Source: Prevotella sp. (GTDB taxonomy: Bacteria > Bacteroidota > Bacteroidia > Bacteroidales > Bacteroidaceae). Taken from it: 57,650 bases of DNA. The notes beneath the pieces were generated by a model that saw only the letters and a list, made by a program, of their open reading frames with translations, made no database searches and was not told the DNA's origin. The DNA lies in NCBI GenBank assembly GCA_016285245.1, contig JAEEQH010000018.1, positions 1 through 57,650 on the forward strand, given 5' to 3'. Positions 43,967 through 54,307 of this stretch are shown here, piece by piece (position 1 is the first letter of the stretch; the number at the start of each line of letters is the position of its first letter). Position numbers and translations under genes: made by a program.

Positions 43967-44989
43967 TTAGCGCTGTACGCGACCGTTGGCATTACCGCCG
44001 GCCAGGCTCTCCACCTCGTCAACGCTCACCAGGTTGAAGTCGCCGTTGATGGTGTGCTTCAAGGCGCTGGCAGCCACGGCAAACTCCAGGGCCTCGCCCT
44101 GCGTCTCCTTCGTCAGCAGACCGTGAATGAGACCGCCGGAGAACGAGTCGCCGCCACCGACACGGTCGATGATCGGGTTGATCTCGTAACGCTTCGACTG
44201 GTAGAACTCCTTGCCGTCGTAGATCAGGGCCTTCCAGCCGTTGAACGTGGCGCTGTAGCTCTCGCGGAGCGTCGAGACGACATACTTGAAGCCGAACTCT
44301 TTCATCATCTGCTTGAAGATGCCCTCGTAGCCGCTGGCATCGGTCTGGCCGCCCTCAACGTCGGCATCGGGCTTGAAGCCCAGGCAGAGCTCGGCGTCCT
44401 CCTCGTTGCCGATGCACACGTCGACATACTTCATCAGGGGGCGCATGATGCTGATGGCCTTCTCCGACGTCCACAGCTTCTTGCGGAAGTTCAGGTCGAC
44501 AGAGACGGTGACGCCATGGCGCTTGGCTGCCTCACAGGCGAGCTTGGTCAGCTCGGCAGCCTTGTCGCTGATAGCGGGGGTGATGCCGCTCCAGTGGAAC
44601 CATGCTGCACCCTCCATGATCTTGTCGAAGTCGAAGTCGGCAGGACTGGCCTCGGCGATGGAGCTATGGGCACGGTCGTAGATCACCTTCGACGGACGCA
44701 TCGATGCACCGGTCTCGGCGTAGTACAGACCCACGCGGTCGCCACCACGGGCCACGAACTCGGTGTTCACGCCATAGCGGCGCAGGGCATTGACGGCAAT
44801 CTGGCCAATCTCATGCTTCGGGAGCTTCGAGACGAAGTAAGCCTCGTGACCGTAGTTGGCCACGGAAATAGCGACGTTAGCCTCACCACCGCCAGGGATG
44901 ATGCGGAAAGATTCACTCTGAATGAAACGGTCGTTTCCTTGCGGAGACAGGCGAAGCATGATCTCGCCCAATGTTACGATTTTTGCCAT
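43967..44989 (-). CDS. kdgK: 2-dehydro-3-deoxygluconokinase (PfkB family)
   Basis: Phosphorylates 2-keto-3-deoxygluconate to KDPG. 340 residues of the ribokinase fold: GEIMLRLSP start, GGGEANVAISVANYG, RVGLYYAETGASMRPS, and the catalytic GGGDSFSGGLIHG (Asp). A partner aldolase follows and uxaA is divergent, which supports the KDG assignment rather than a general fructokinase. Confidence 0.92.
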   Translation of the reverse strand: MAKIVTLGEIMLRLSPQGNDRFIQSESFRIIPGGGEANVAISVANYGHEAYFVSKLPKHEIGQIAVNALRRYGVNTEFVARGGDRVGLYYAETGASMRPSKVIYDRAHSSIAEASPADFDFDKIMEGAAWFHWSGITPAISDKAAELTKLACEAAKRHGVTVSVDLNFRKKLWTSEKAISIMRPLMKYVDVCIGNEEDAELCLGFKPDADVEGGQTDASGYEGIFKQMMKEFGFKYVVSTLRESYSATFNGWKALIYDGKEFYQSKRYEINPIIDRVGGGDSFSGGLIHGLLTKETQGEALEFAVAASALKHTINGDFNLVSVDEVESLAGGNANGRVQR

Positions 44990-45045
44990 TGTTTGTTTGT
45001 TTTAGTTTGGATAGATTAATGTTTCCTTTTTTTTTTTTGCAGCGA

Positions 45046-45077
45046 CAAAGTTACGCTCTTTTTTTCAAACTACCAAA
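45046..45077 (-). promoter_or_regulatory. Promoter of kdgK-eda
   Basis: Minus-strand TAACTTTG (45053-45046) and TTTG (45077-45074), spacer 20 bases; leader about 50 bases with a long T run on the plus strand (45027-45038). Confidence 0.7.
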
Positions 45078-45121
45078 TATTGCGCGAAAAATCTTCCGTA
45101 ACCGATTTCGTAACGCTGAAA

Positions 45122-45153
45122 TTTGGCGGTATCAAAGATTTTATTTAACTTTG
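45122..45153 (+). promoter_or_regulatory. Promoter of the LacI-type gene and uxaA
   Basis: TTTG at 45122-45125 and TAACTTTG at 45146-45153, spacer 20 bases. GGCGG (45125-45129) and CCGCC (45154-45158) with inner CAAAG/CTTTG form a dyad spanning the core promoter, a possible operator. Confidence 0.65.
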
Positions 45154-45177
45154 CCGCCGCATTTCACGAAACGAACC

Positions 45178-46248
45178 ATGGCAAAGGAAAATATCAGGAT
45201 CAAGGACATTGCAGAACGCGCCGGCGTCAGCGTAGGAACCGTCGACCGCGTGCTGCACAACCGCCCCAACGTGTCGAAGAAAGCCCTCGAGAAGGTGAAC
45301 AAGGCCCTCGAGGAAATGGACTATAAACCTAATATGTACGCATCCGCGCTGGCGTACAACAAGTCGTACACCTTCTACTGCCTGCTGCCCAAGCACGAGT
45401 CGGAGGCCTACTGGGAGGAGATTGAGGAGGGCTGCCTCCAGGCCTGCGAGCAGCGTCGCGACTTCGGCATCTCCGTCGAGTTCATCTACTACAACCGCTT
45501 CGACGTGAAGACCTTCGAGAAGGCTACGGCCGACTGTATGAAGCAGACACCGTCGGGCGTCATCGTCGTCCCCTCGACGCTCGAGGTGACGCGCCGCTTC
45601 ACCGACCAGCTGCACGGGCGGCAGATACCCTTCATCCTGCTCGACTCCTATATGCCCGACCTCCGGCCCCTGTCGTTCTACGGCCAGGACTCGTTCCAGA
45701 GCGGCTACTTTGCAGCACGAATGCTCATGCTCATCGCGTGGAAGGAGAAGGAGATCATGCTCATGAAGCAGATGCGCAACGGCAACGTCGCATCCAAGCA
45801 GCAGGAGAACCGCGAGACCGGCTTCCGCCACTACATGCGCGACCACTTCCCCGCCGTGAAGATTACCGAGGTGAACCTGCCCCTCGACGAGGAGCGCGAC
45901 AACTACGACGACATCCTCGAGCAGTTCTTCTCCAAGCACCCGCAGGTGCACCATTGCATCACGTTCAACTCCAAGGCACACCTCGTCGGCGAGTTCCTCT
46001 CCCGTTCGAACCGCCGCGACATACAGATCATGGGCTACGACATGGTGCCCAAGAACGAGGAGTGCGTCAAGGACGGCAGCATCTCCTTCCTCATCGCCCA
46101 GCACGCCTACCGCCAGGGCTACTCCTGCATAGAGACGCTCTTCGAGGCCATCGTGCTCAAGAAGAAGGTGAACCCCGTCAACTACATGCCCATCGAGATA
46201 CTCACCAAGGAGAACGTCGCCTTCTACCGGCGCACCTTCAAAGGCTAG
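45178..46248 (+). CDS. LacI family transcriptional regulator, probably of hexuronate genes
   Basis: 356 residues from ATG 45178 (MAKENIRIKDIAERAGVSVG). LacI helix-turn-helix (IKDIAERAGVSVGTVDRVLH) and hinge, then a periplasmic-binding-like effector domain (about 65-350) with VDRVLHNRPNVSKKAL and SGVIVVPSTLEVT. It is divergent from kdgK-eda and 33 bases before uxaA, so it most likely controls both sides in response to a uronate or KDG-like sugar. An in-frame ATG at 44971 lies far upstream of the promoter and is rejected. Confidence 0.9.
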   Translation: MAKENIRIKDIAERAGVSVGTVDRVLHNRPNVSKKALEKVNKALEEMDYKPNMYASALAYNKSYTFYCLLPKHESEAYWEEIEEGCLQACEQRRDFGISVEFIYYNRFDVKTFEKATADCMKQTPSGVIVVPSTLEVTRRFTDQLHGRQIPFILLDSYMPDLRPLSFYGQDSFQSGYFAARMLMLIAWKEKEIMLMKQMRNGNVASKQQENRETGFRHYMRDHFPAVKITEVNLPLDEERDNYDDILEQFFSKHPQVHHCITFNSKAHLVGEFLSRSNRRDIQIMGYDMVPKNEECVKDGSISFLIAQHAYRQGYSCIETLFEAIVLKKKVNPVNYMPIEILTKENVAFYRRTFKG

Positions 46249-46281
46249 AGACTATTACAAATTACTAATTACTAATCATAC

Positions 46282-47778
46282 ATGGAACAAGCTACATTTC
46301 TGAAAATCAATCCCGCCGACTCCGTCGTCGTCTGCCTGCAGCCGAAACGGAAAGGCGAAGTCATCGACATCGACGGCCGTCAGGTCACCCTGAGCCAGGA
46401 CACGCCAGCCGGACACAAAGTGCTCATCCGCGACGTCCGCGAGGGCGAGGACATCATCAAGTACGGCTACCCCATCGGCCACGCACGCCAGGACCTGAAG
46501 GCTGGCGACTGGGTGAACGAGGACAACCTGAAGACCAATCTTTCCGGTACGCTCGATTATACATATAATCCTGTTGGAGAGGAGCTTAGAATACCTAACG
46601 AGAAGCGAAGCTTTAAGGGTTACCGCCGCAAGAACGGCGACGTCGGCGTGCGCAACGAGATATGGATTGTGCCCACCGTGGGATGCGTCAACGGCATCGC
46701 CGAACGACTCGTCCACAAGCTCATGCAGGAGACCGGCGGAGAGGGTGTCGATGGCATACACGCCTGGCACCACAACTACGGCTGCTCACAGCTCTCCGAG
46801 GACCACGAGAACACCCGCAAGGTGCTCCGCGACATCTGCCTCCACCCCAATGCCGGCGCCGTACTCGTACTCAGCCTGGGCTGCGAGAACAACCAGCCCG
46901 AGGACTTCATGCAGATGCTTGGCGACTACGACAAGGAGCGCATTCGCCTGCTCGTCACACAGCGCGTAGAGGGCGACGAGGTGGAGGCTGCTATGCAGGT
47001 ACTCCGCGAGCTCTATGCCATTGCTAAAGAAGACCGTCGCGAGGAGGTGCCCGTCAGCGAGCTGCGCGTCGGCTTGAAGTGTGGCGGCAGCGACGGCTTC
47101 AGCGGCATCACCGCCAACCCGCTCGTCGGCGAGTTCAGCGACTGGCTCGTGGCACAGGGCGGCACCAGCGTCCTCACCGAGGTGCCCGAGATGTTCGGCG
47201 CAGAGACCATCCTCATGAACCGCTGCCGTACCGAGGAGCTGTTCCAGCAGACCGTCTCGATGATCAACAACTTCAAGAACTACTTCCTCTCACACGGCGA
47301 ACCCGTCGGCGAGAACCCGTCGCCGGGCAACAAGGCAGGCGGCATCTCAACCCTCGAGGACAAGGCCCTCGGCTGCACCCAGAAGTGCGGCAAGGCGCCC
47401 GTCTCTGGTGTCATGGAGTACGGCGACCGCCTGCAGGCCAAGGGACTGAACCTGCTCTCAGCACCCGGCAACGACCTCGTAGCCGCCACGGCACTCGCCT
47501 CCTGCGGCTGCCATCTGGTGCTCTTCACCACCGGCCGCGGCACGCCCTTCGGCACCTTCGTACCCACCATGAAGATAGCCACCAACCCCACCCTGGCCAA
47601 GAATAAGCCCGGATGGGTCGACTTCTCCGCCGGACAGCTCATAGAGGGCCGCACCATGAAGGAGCTCGTCCCCGAGTTCATCGACAAGGTACTGGCCGTT
47701 GCCAGCGGCGAACAGGCACGCAACGAGGAGAACGGCTATCAGGAAATCTCCATCTTCAAGAACGGCGTCACCCTCTAA
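46282..47778 (+). CDS. uxaA: Altronate dehydratase
   Basis: Turns D-altronate into 2-keto-3-deoxygluconate in galacturonate use. 498 residues: N-terminal SAF domain (1-95, KVLIRDVREGEDIIKYGYPIG) and the large UxaA domain with GYRRKNGDVGVRNEI, HHNYGCSQLSEDH, CGGSDGFSGITANP and QKCGKAPVSGVMEYGD, including the conserved cysteines. No uxaB or uxaC is in the window, so the upper pathway lies elsewhere. A hairpin terminator follows at 47791-47823. Confidence 0.93.
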   Translation: MEQATFLKINPADSVVVCLQPKRKGEVIDIDGRQVTLSQDTPAGHKVLIRDVREGEDIIKYGYPIGHARQDLKAGDWVNEDNLKTNLSGTLDYTYNPVGEELRIPNEKRSFKGYRRKNGDVGVRNEIWIVPTVGCVNGIAERLVHKLMQETGGEGVDGIHAWHHNYGCSQLSEDHENTRKVLRDICLHPNAGAVLVLSLGCENNQPEDFMQMLGDYDKERIRLLVTQRVEGDEVEAAMQVLRELYAIAKEDRREEVPVSELRVGLKCGGSDGFSGITANPLVGEFSDWLVAQGGTSVLTEVPEMFGAETILMNRCRTEELFQQTVSMINNFKNYFLSHGEPVGENPSPGNKAGGISTLEDKALGCTQKCGKAPVSGVMEYGDRLQAKGLNLLSAPGNDLVAATALASCGCHLVLFTTGRGTPFGTFVPTMKIATNPTLAKNKPGWVDFSAGQLIEGRTMKELVPEFIDKVLAVASGEQARNEENGYQEISIFKNGVTL

Positions 47779-47790
47779 CATTCCAGATAG

Positions 47791-47823
47791 GTGCCACTTT
47801 TCGAGGAATAAGTGGCACTTTTT
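47791..47823 (+). terminator. Rho-independent terminator of uxaA
   Basis: Stem GTGCCACTT (47791-47799) with AAGTGGCAC (47810-47818), 10-base loop, then TTTTTG. It begins 12 bases past the stop codon and is made of the first two 21-bp repeat units. Confidence 0.8.
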
Positions 47824-47874
47824 GCTGAATAAGGGCCGCCTTTTACAGAAAAAGAGCCACTTTAGTGAAAATAG
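47791..47874. repeat. Four tandem 21-bp repeats with palindromic cores
   Basis: Units start at 47791, 47812, 47833 and 47854, each 21 bp, with a G-rich start, a run of CTTT/ACTTT and an A-rich end. Unit 2 holds AAGTGGCACTT, a perfect palindrome about a central G. Same period and architecture as the array at 23794-23898. Confidence 0.75.
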
Positions 47875-48078
47875 CGTCTACATTTTGAACGACCTTCGAA
47901 TTGCAAAACGGTGCATTGGGAGCGGAAAAAGGCACTTTTTACCCCGAATTTAAGGGCTAAAATGCCTGTTTTTGATGCATTCTTTACCTTTTCCGAGGTT
48001 CGGCATTGCGGGTGCCTTGTGTTTACTAATGTTGTATCTCATTGATAATCTGCTTTTTAGATGAATTAAACATGGCTG

Positions 48079-48230
48079 AGCGTTCCAGTTCCAGTTGTTC
48101 CAGTTATTTTTTTGGAGTTCCATTATTCCTCTATATTATATATAACTATCTAATTATTAATTAGTTATATAATAATAGAAGGGAGTTTTGTCCTTCGATT
48201 TTTAATTGGAACAACTGGAACTGGAACGCT
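48079..48230. repeat. 152-base inverted-repeat element with iteron-like arms
   Basis: 28-bp arms (48079-48106 and 48203-48230) are reverse complements with one mismatch that is a G-U pair in RNA. Each arm carries a threefold direct repeat of GTTCCA followed by GTT (GTTCCAGTT unit). The 96-base interior is very AT-rich and has a nested inverted repeat (TATATAACTA with TAGTTATATA). No open frame and no obvious target-site duplication. Confidence 0.85.
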
Positions 48231-48382
48231 TCGGCCTTTTTTTTACCGTTTACTATTTTACCTTTCCTCTACCAGGCCCCACAGCGCCCATACACTCTTT
48301 TTCTGAGGCAATTCGTATTGACCTTTGTAGGTAGAGACAAAATAACTATACCCTTTGGCCATGCCCAGTCCCCTGAAGGACG

Positions 48383-49603
48383 TTAGAAGGTGTAGCTGAG
48401 ACCGAGGGAGGTGTACTGCTTGAACTGCCAGTAGCCGAGGTCTTCGTCGCGCTTGTTGCCGTCGTCGAAGCGGGGATAGATGAAGAAGTTGGCGGAGATG
48501 TACTTCGAGACCTTGAGCTGGAAGGTGTTCTCCCACTCCACCTCAGCACGCTTGTAGGAGGTGAAGGCCCAGAAGCGGCTCTTCCACGTGACGCTCTCGG
48601 AGAGCTGCCACTTCAGGTCGGCGGTCATCTGGGAACCGGGGTCGAGCTTGTGGTGCTTGTCGGCATCGACGCCGTGACGCGAAGGGAACCAGCTGTAGTC
48701 GGTAGGCGTGGCGGTGTTCTGGTTGGGGAACTGGCTGCGGTCGACGTAGCGGTAGTTCAGGGCCAAGGGCGAGAGGTTGACGGTGCCGGTGAGTTTCTTG
48801 TTGAAGGCTTCGACCTTGTAGTCCATACCGAGACCGACGTTGAGGTTGAAGGGCGAGAAGAAGTCGGAATAGGTGCGGTGGTCGTTGGACTTCAGACCGC
48901 GTGCGAACTGTGTCCATGCGAGCATCGAGAGGGTGTAGTACCACCGTTTGGTGGCCTGCAGTCCTACCTTCGACGTGAGACGGAGCAGGTCTTCGTTGGA
49001 CTTCCACTTGTGGAGCGAGTCGGACTTCGCGGTAAGGAATCCGAGCTTTGCCTCGAGCTTGTTGTCCCACTTCCACTTGCCGCGGTTGTCGTAGTTGGCC
49101 TCGGCGGTGAAGCTGCCCAGCAGCGAGTAGTTGGACTCGCCGCCCTTGTACCAGTTGTCGGAGACGTAGTTCTGCATGAACTGCAGGTAGCCGTCGGCCT
49201 TGCGTGTCCAAAACTTGGGCTTGGTGACGACGACCTCCGACGGTGCCAGCTGGGGCTCCTCGGGCATGGGCTCGGCATAGTCGGTAAGGGCGACGTCCTG
49301 CACGATGGGCTGGTCGATGTCCTGGCGCAGCGATCCTGACTCGTCGAGCTGTGTGTCGGTAGAGCGCACGAGGTCGGGGCGGTTCAGGTAGACGTTGAGC
49401 AGGGCGAGGTTGATGGCCTCGTCGGTGAGGTCGGTACCCTGGGAGTTATCAAGACTGAGGCTGGCGCCAGCCACGGAGTGGTAGAACGTCAGGGGTGTGA
49501 ACAACTGGTAGTAGCGTCCGTCGACGCTGTCGGTGGGTTGTGCTGCGCTGGCGCCGAGCGTCGTGGCGGCAGCCATCATCAGGAATAGTTTTCTCATATT
49601 CAT
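48383..49603 (-). CDS. DUF3078 outer membrane beta-barrel protein
   Basis: 406 residues from ATG 49603 (MNMRKLFLMMAAATTLGASA is a signal peptide). A low-complexity linker (about 70-125) is followed by the DUF3078 signature YLQFMQNYVSDNWYKGGES and NYDNRGKWKWDNKLEAKLG, alternating strands, and an end LGLSYTF with the terminal aromatic residue of outer membrane barrels. Function of the family is unknown. It follows maf by 14 bases. Confidence 0.87.
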   Translation of the reverse strand: MNMRKLFLMMAAATTLGASAAQPTDSVDGRYYQLFTPLTFYHSVAGASLSLDNSQGTDLTDEAINLALLNVYLNRPDLVRSTDTQLDESGSLRQDIDQPIVQDVALTDYAEPMPEEPQLAPSEVVVTKPKFWTRKADGYLQFMQNYVSDNWYKGGESNYSLLGSFTAEANYDNRGKWKWDNKLEAKLGFLTAKSDSLHKWKSNEDLLRLTSKVGLQATKRWYYTLSMLAWTQFARGLKSNDHRTYSDFFSPFNLNVGLGMDYKVEAFNKKLTGTVNLSPLALNYRYVDRSQFPNQNTATPTDYSWFPSRHGVDADKHHKLDPGSQMTADLKWQLSESVTWKSRFWAFTSYKRAEVEWENTFQLKVSKYISANFFIYPRFDDGNKRDEDLGYWQFKQYTSLGLSYTF

Positions 49604-49617
49604 ATTATTGATTGTTA

Positions 49618-50226
49618 TCACTTTTCACGAGCGAAGCTCGATTCTTCACTCTTCACTAAAATTGCCAGTTCGGTATAGATGCGCTGTACGGGCAGTCCCA
49701 TGACGTTGTAGTAGCTGCCGCGGAGACCGGTGCAGCCAATGTAGCCTATCCACTCCTGGATGCCGTAGGCGCCGGCCTTGTCCAGCGGGTGGTAGTTGTC
49801 AACGTAGTAGCGTATCTCGCTGTCGGTGAGTGGTTTGAACGTCACCTCTGTAGTAACGCTGAAACGTCGCTGGTCGTTAGTGGTTGTCAGACAGACGCCC
49901 GTTACGACGTGGTGTGTCTTGCCGCTGAGCTGCCGCAGCATCCGGCAGGCGTCGGCCTCGTCAACGGGTTTGCCGAGCACCTCGCCGTCGCAGATGACGA
50001 CGGTGTCGGCGGTAATCAGCAGCTCGTCGGGTTGCATGACGCTACGGTAAGCCTCGGCCTTCTCGGCAGCGATGTATTCGGCGACATCGTCGGCAGGCAG
50101 CGACTCGGGGTAGCGCTCGTCGACACCCTCTAGGACGCGCACCTCGAACGCCAGTCCGAGACCCGTCAGCAGCTCTCTCCTACGCGGCGAATTGCTCGCC
50201 AAAATTATCTTGTACTCACTTTCCAT
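49618..50226 (-). CDS. maf: Maf family nucleotide pyrophosphatase
   Basis: 202 residues from ATG 50226 (MESEYKIILASNSPRRRELL). Maf proteins hydrolyse non-canonical or modified nucleoside triphosphates. Motifs: SNSPRRRELL, ADTVVICDGEVLGKP and YGIQEWIGYIGCTGLRGSYYNVMGLP. The last residues SEESSFAREK are coded by a palindromic repeat (CGAGCGAAGCTCG at 49628-49640) beyond the usual end. The upstream spacer carries a perfect 7-bp repeat. Confidence 0.92.
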   Translation of the reverse strand: MESEYKIILASNSPRRRELLTGLGLAFEVRVLEGVDERYPESLPADDVAEYIAAEKAEAYRSVMQPDELLITADTVVICDGEVLGKPVDEADACRMLRQLSGKTHHVVTGVCLTTTNDQRRFSVTTEVTFKPLTDSEIRYYVDNYHPLDKAGAYGIQEWIGYIGCTGLRGSYYNVMGLPVQRIYTELAILVKSEESSFAREK

Positions 50227-50242
50227 TAAACAATTCACAATT

Positions 50243-50291
50243 AAGCATTAAGCATTAAGCATTAAGCATTAAGCATTAAGCATTAAGCATT
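50243..50291. repeat. Seven perfect copies of a 7-bp tandem repeat (AAGCATT)
   Basis: Exact, uninterrupted 7 x 7 bp in the 68-base spacer between kdsC and maf. It directly precedes the leader of maf. Confidence 0.95.
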
Positions 50292-50294
50292 CCC

Positions 50295-50813
50295 CTACCA
50301 CCCGAAGGCGACATCGTTCATCACCCACTTGCCTTGGGCGCGCAGCACCTGCTCGATGACGTCGCGGCCGCAGCCGTAGCCGCCGCGGAGGTGGCTAACG
50401 TAGAGCGAGGCGGCCTTCACCTCGGGACAGGCATCGGCAGGACACACAGGGCACCCCACCCTACGCATGATCTCGAGGTCGGGGATGTCGTCGCCCATGT
50501 ACATCACCTCGTCGTCGGCGAGGCCGTACTTCTGGAGGAACTCGTCGTAGGTCTTGATCTTCACGGCACAGCCGGTGTGGACGTCCATGATGCCCAGCCC
50601 CTCGTAGCGGCGTCGCACGGCCTGGGTGTTGGCACCGGTCATGATGGCTATGCGGAGGCCGAGCTTCACGGCGAGCTGCAGGGCGTAGCCGTCCTTGATG
50701 TTGACCGTGCGCAACGGCTCGCCGTCGGCCGACATTGTAATAGTCTCAGCCGAAAGGACGCCATCGACGTCGAAGACGATGGCCCGTATCTTTGTCAACT
50801 CGTAATTGATCAT
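50295..50813 (-). CDS. kdsC: KDO-8-phosphate phosphatase (KdsC-like HAD enzyme)
   Basis: 172 residues, HAD type without cap, as expected for a tetrameric KdsC. DxD motif [10 protein letters not shown] (Asp15, Asp17), TGANTQAV (motif II), [25 protein letters not shown] (motif IV), and the end [14 protein letters not shown] with the family GxGAxREV-like helix. Makes KDO for lipid A core. It follows the nitroreductase gene by 42 bases filled with CTTAACTT repeats. Confidence 0.9.
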   Translation of the reverse strand: MINYELTKIRAIVFDVDGVLSAETITMSADGEPLRTVNIKDGYALQLAVKLGLRIAIMTGANTQAVRRRYEGLGIMDVHTGCAVKIKTYDEFLQKYGLADDEVMYMGDDIPDLEIMRRVGCPVCPADACPEVKAASLYVSHLRGGYGCGRDVIEQVLRAQGKWVMNDVAFGW

Positions 50814-50855
50814 CCCAATTCTTAACTTCTTAACTTCTATAACTTCTTAACTTCT

Positions 50856-51383
50856 TCAATACTTTCCCACGTGAACGTTCTCCCACTTCAGTTTGTCCTC
50901 GTTCTGGGGCTTGCGCTCGTCGGCCTTGTGGCCAATGGCGATGACGCAGAGCACGGAGAGGTTCTCGGGGATGTCGAGGATGCCGCGGATGACGGTGTCG
51001 GCGCTGGTGCCGTCGCTCAGTCCGCGACCACGCATCTGCACCCAGCAGGAGCCCAGTCCCAGCTCCTCAGCCTGGTACTGCATGGAGATGGCGGCAATGG
51101 AGCCGTCCTCCACCCAGCAGTCGTTCTGCATGGGGTCGCCGAGGACGACGACGGCCAGGGGGGCACCCTTCATGAACTGCGAGCCGAGGTCCTTGGCATC
51201 GCTGAGCTTCTCGATGTCCATAGGGTCGTCGACAACCACGAACTGCCAGGCACGCTGTCCCTTCGACGTGGGCGACATGAGTGCGGCACGCATGATTAAC
51301 TTGACGTCGTCGGCGTCAATCTCCTGTTCCGTGAACTTACGGTGTGAACGGCGCAGCTGCGCCAGGTCTTTGAAGTCTGTCAT
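50856..51383 (-). CDS. Nitroreductase family protein
   Basis: 175 residues of the FMN-binding nitroreductase fold: LRRSHRKFTEQEID, AALMSPTSKGQRAWQF, WVEDGSIAAISMQYQAEELGLGSCWVQ and the end. The enzyme would use NAD(P)H to reduce nitro compounds, quinones or flavins; the natural substrate is not clear. It is first of a four-gene minus-strand group with kdsC, maf and DUF3078. Confidence 0.9.
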   Translation of the reverse strand: MTDFKDLAQLRRSHRKFTEQEIDADDVKLIMRAALMSPTSKGQRAWQFVVVDDPMDIEKLSDAKDLGSQFMKGAPLAVVVLGDPMQNDCWVEDGSIAAISMQYQAEELGLGSCWVQMRGRGLSDGTSADTVIRGILDIPENLSVLCVIAIGHKADERKPQNEDKLKWENVHVGKY

Positions 51384-51408
51384 AGTCGTAATTGCTAAAA
51401 TTTTGCTG

Positions 51409-51439
51409 CAAAATTACAAAAACGGATTGACAAAACAAA
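51409..51439 (-). promoter_or_regulatory. Promoter of the nitroreductase operon
   Basis: Minus-strand TAATTTTG (51416-51409) with TTTG (51439-51436), spacer 19 bases; leader about 20 bases. Confidence 0.65.
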
Positions 51440-51509
51440 AGTTTTTGGCCAACTTTGGCAACATTATGACAAAAAATCCCCGTCTGAGCAAAAAAAAGAA
51501 AGAATTCTT

Positions 51510-51540
51510 TTTGTATTGCCCCCGACTTTTCGTAATTTTG
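51510..51540 (+). promoter_or_regulatory. Promoter of maeB
   Basis: TTTG at 51510-51513 and TAATTTTG at 51533-51540, spacer 19 bases; leader about 35 bases. Confidence 0.68.
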
Positions 51541-51580
51541 CGCCCGATTTGCAACTATATAAAAGAGAATTATACACATT

Positions 51581-53880
<2,300 letters not shown>

Positions 53881-53881
<1 letters not shown>

Positions 53882-54249
53882 TGCATCATGTGATTTTGTC
53901 GCTGGCGGCAAACCGCTATCAGAAAAGTAATCTCGCCAAGGCACGCCAGTGTCTCGGCGAGTTGCTTACTGACCTCCACTATACCGAGGAGCAATGGACG
54001 GAGCCCCTGTCGGCAAAGCGCCGCGACCTCTACCTGAACCAGCTGGCCGAGGGACGGACGACGCTCACGCAGGAGGAGCTGAACCGTCGGCTGAAGCAGA
54101 TAGAGACCGACTTCGGTCGTACGCCGGAGAAGCGGCAGCGAGGCATCGTGCCCATCGACCTCGACATTCTGCTGTACGACGAACAGCGGCTCCACGAACG
54201 CGACTGGCAACGGCCTTATGTTGCCGACTTGTTGCAGCAGTTACAATAA
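53881..54249 (+). CDS. folK: Short HPPK-like pterin pyrophosphokinase (FolK)
   Basis: Adds pyrophosphate from ATP to 6-hydroxymethyl-dihydropterin in folate synthesis. Only 122 residues against about 160 in typical HPPK. The catalytic signature is present: FGRTPEKRQRGIVPIDLDIL with the metal-binding IDLDI aspartates; the N-terminal HPPK strand is reduced to VILSLAANRYQKSNL. Several substrate loops seem shortened. It overlaps the maeB stop by one base. Confidence 0.72.
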
Positions 54250-54307
54250 ACTGCAACGCTTCTGAACGGCAGTTACAATAAACAGCCATCTTTCTGCGTT
54301 ATTACTA

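Larger units (their letters stand above)
47779..48382. other. 604-base gene-free region behind uxaA
   Basis: It contains the uxaA terminator inside a 21-bp repeat array (47791-47874), a unique stretch without convincing open frame (47875-48078), a long inverted-repeat element (48079-48230), and a short AT-to-mixed stretch before the DUF3078 gene end. Small open frames here are only repeat by-products. Confidence 0.7.

Noticed and set aside
43193..45019. A 608-codon open frame on the plus strand opposite eda and kdgK
   Set aside because: The minus-strand genes have clear motifs and codon use; the long opposite frame results from GC-rich codons and contains no recognisable domain.
47699..47953. 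An 84-codon plus-strand frame across the uxaA end and 21-bp repeats
   Set aside because: It begins inside uxaA in another frame and continues through the terminator; no sign of translation.
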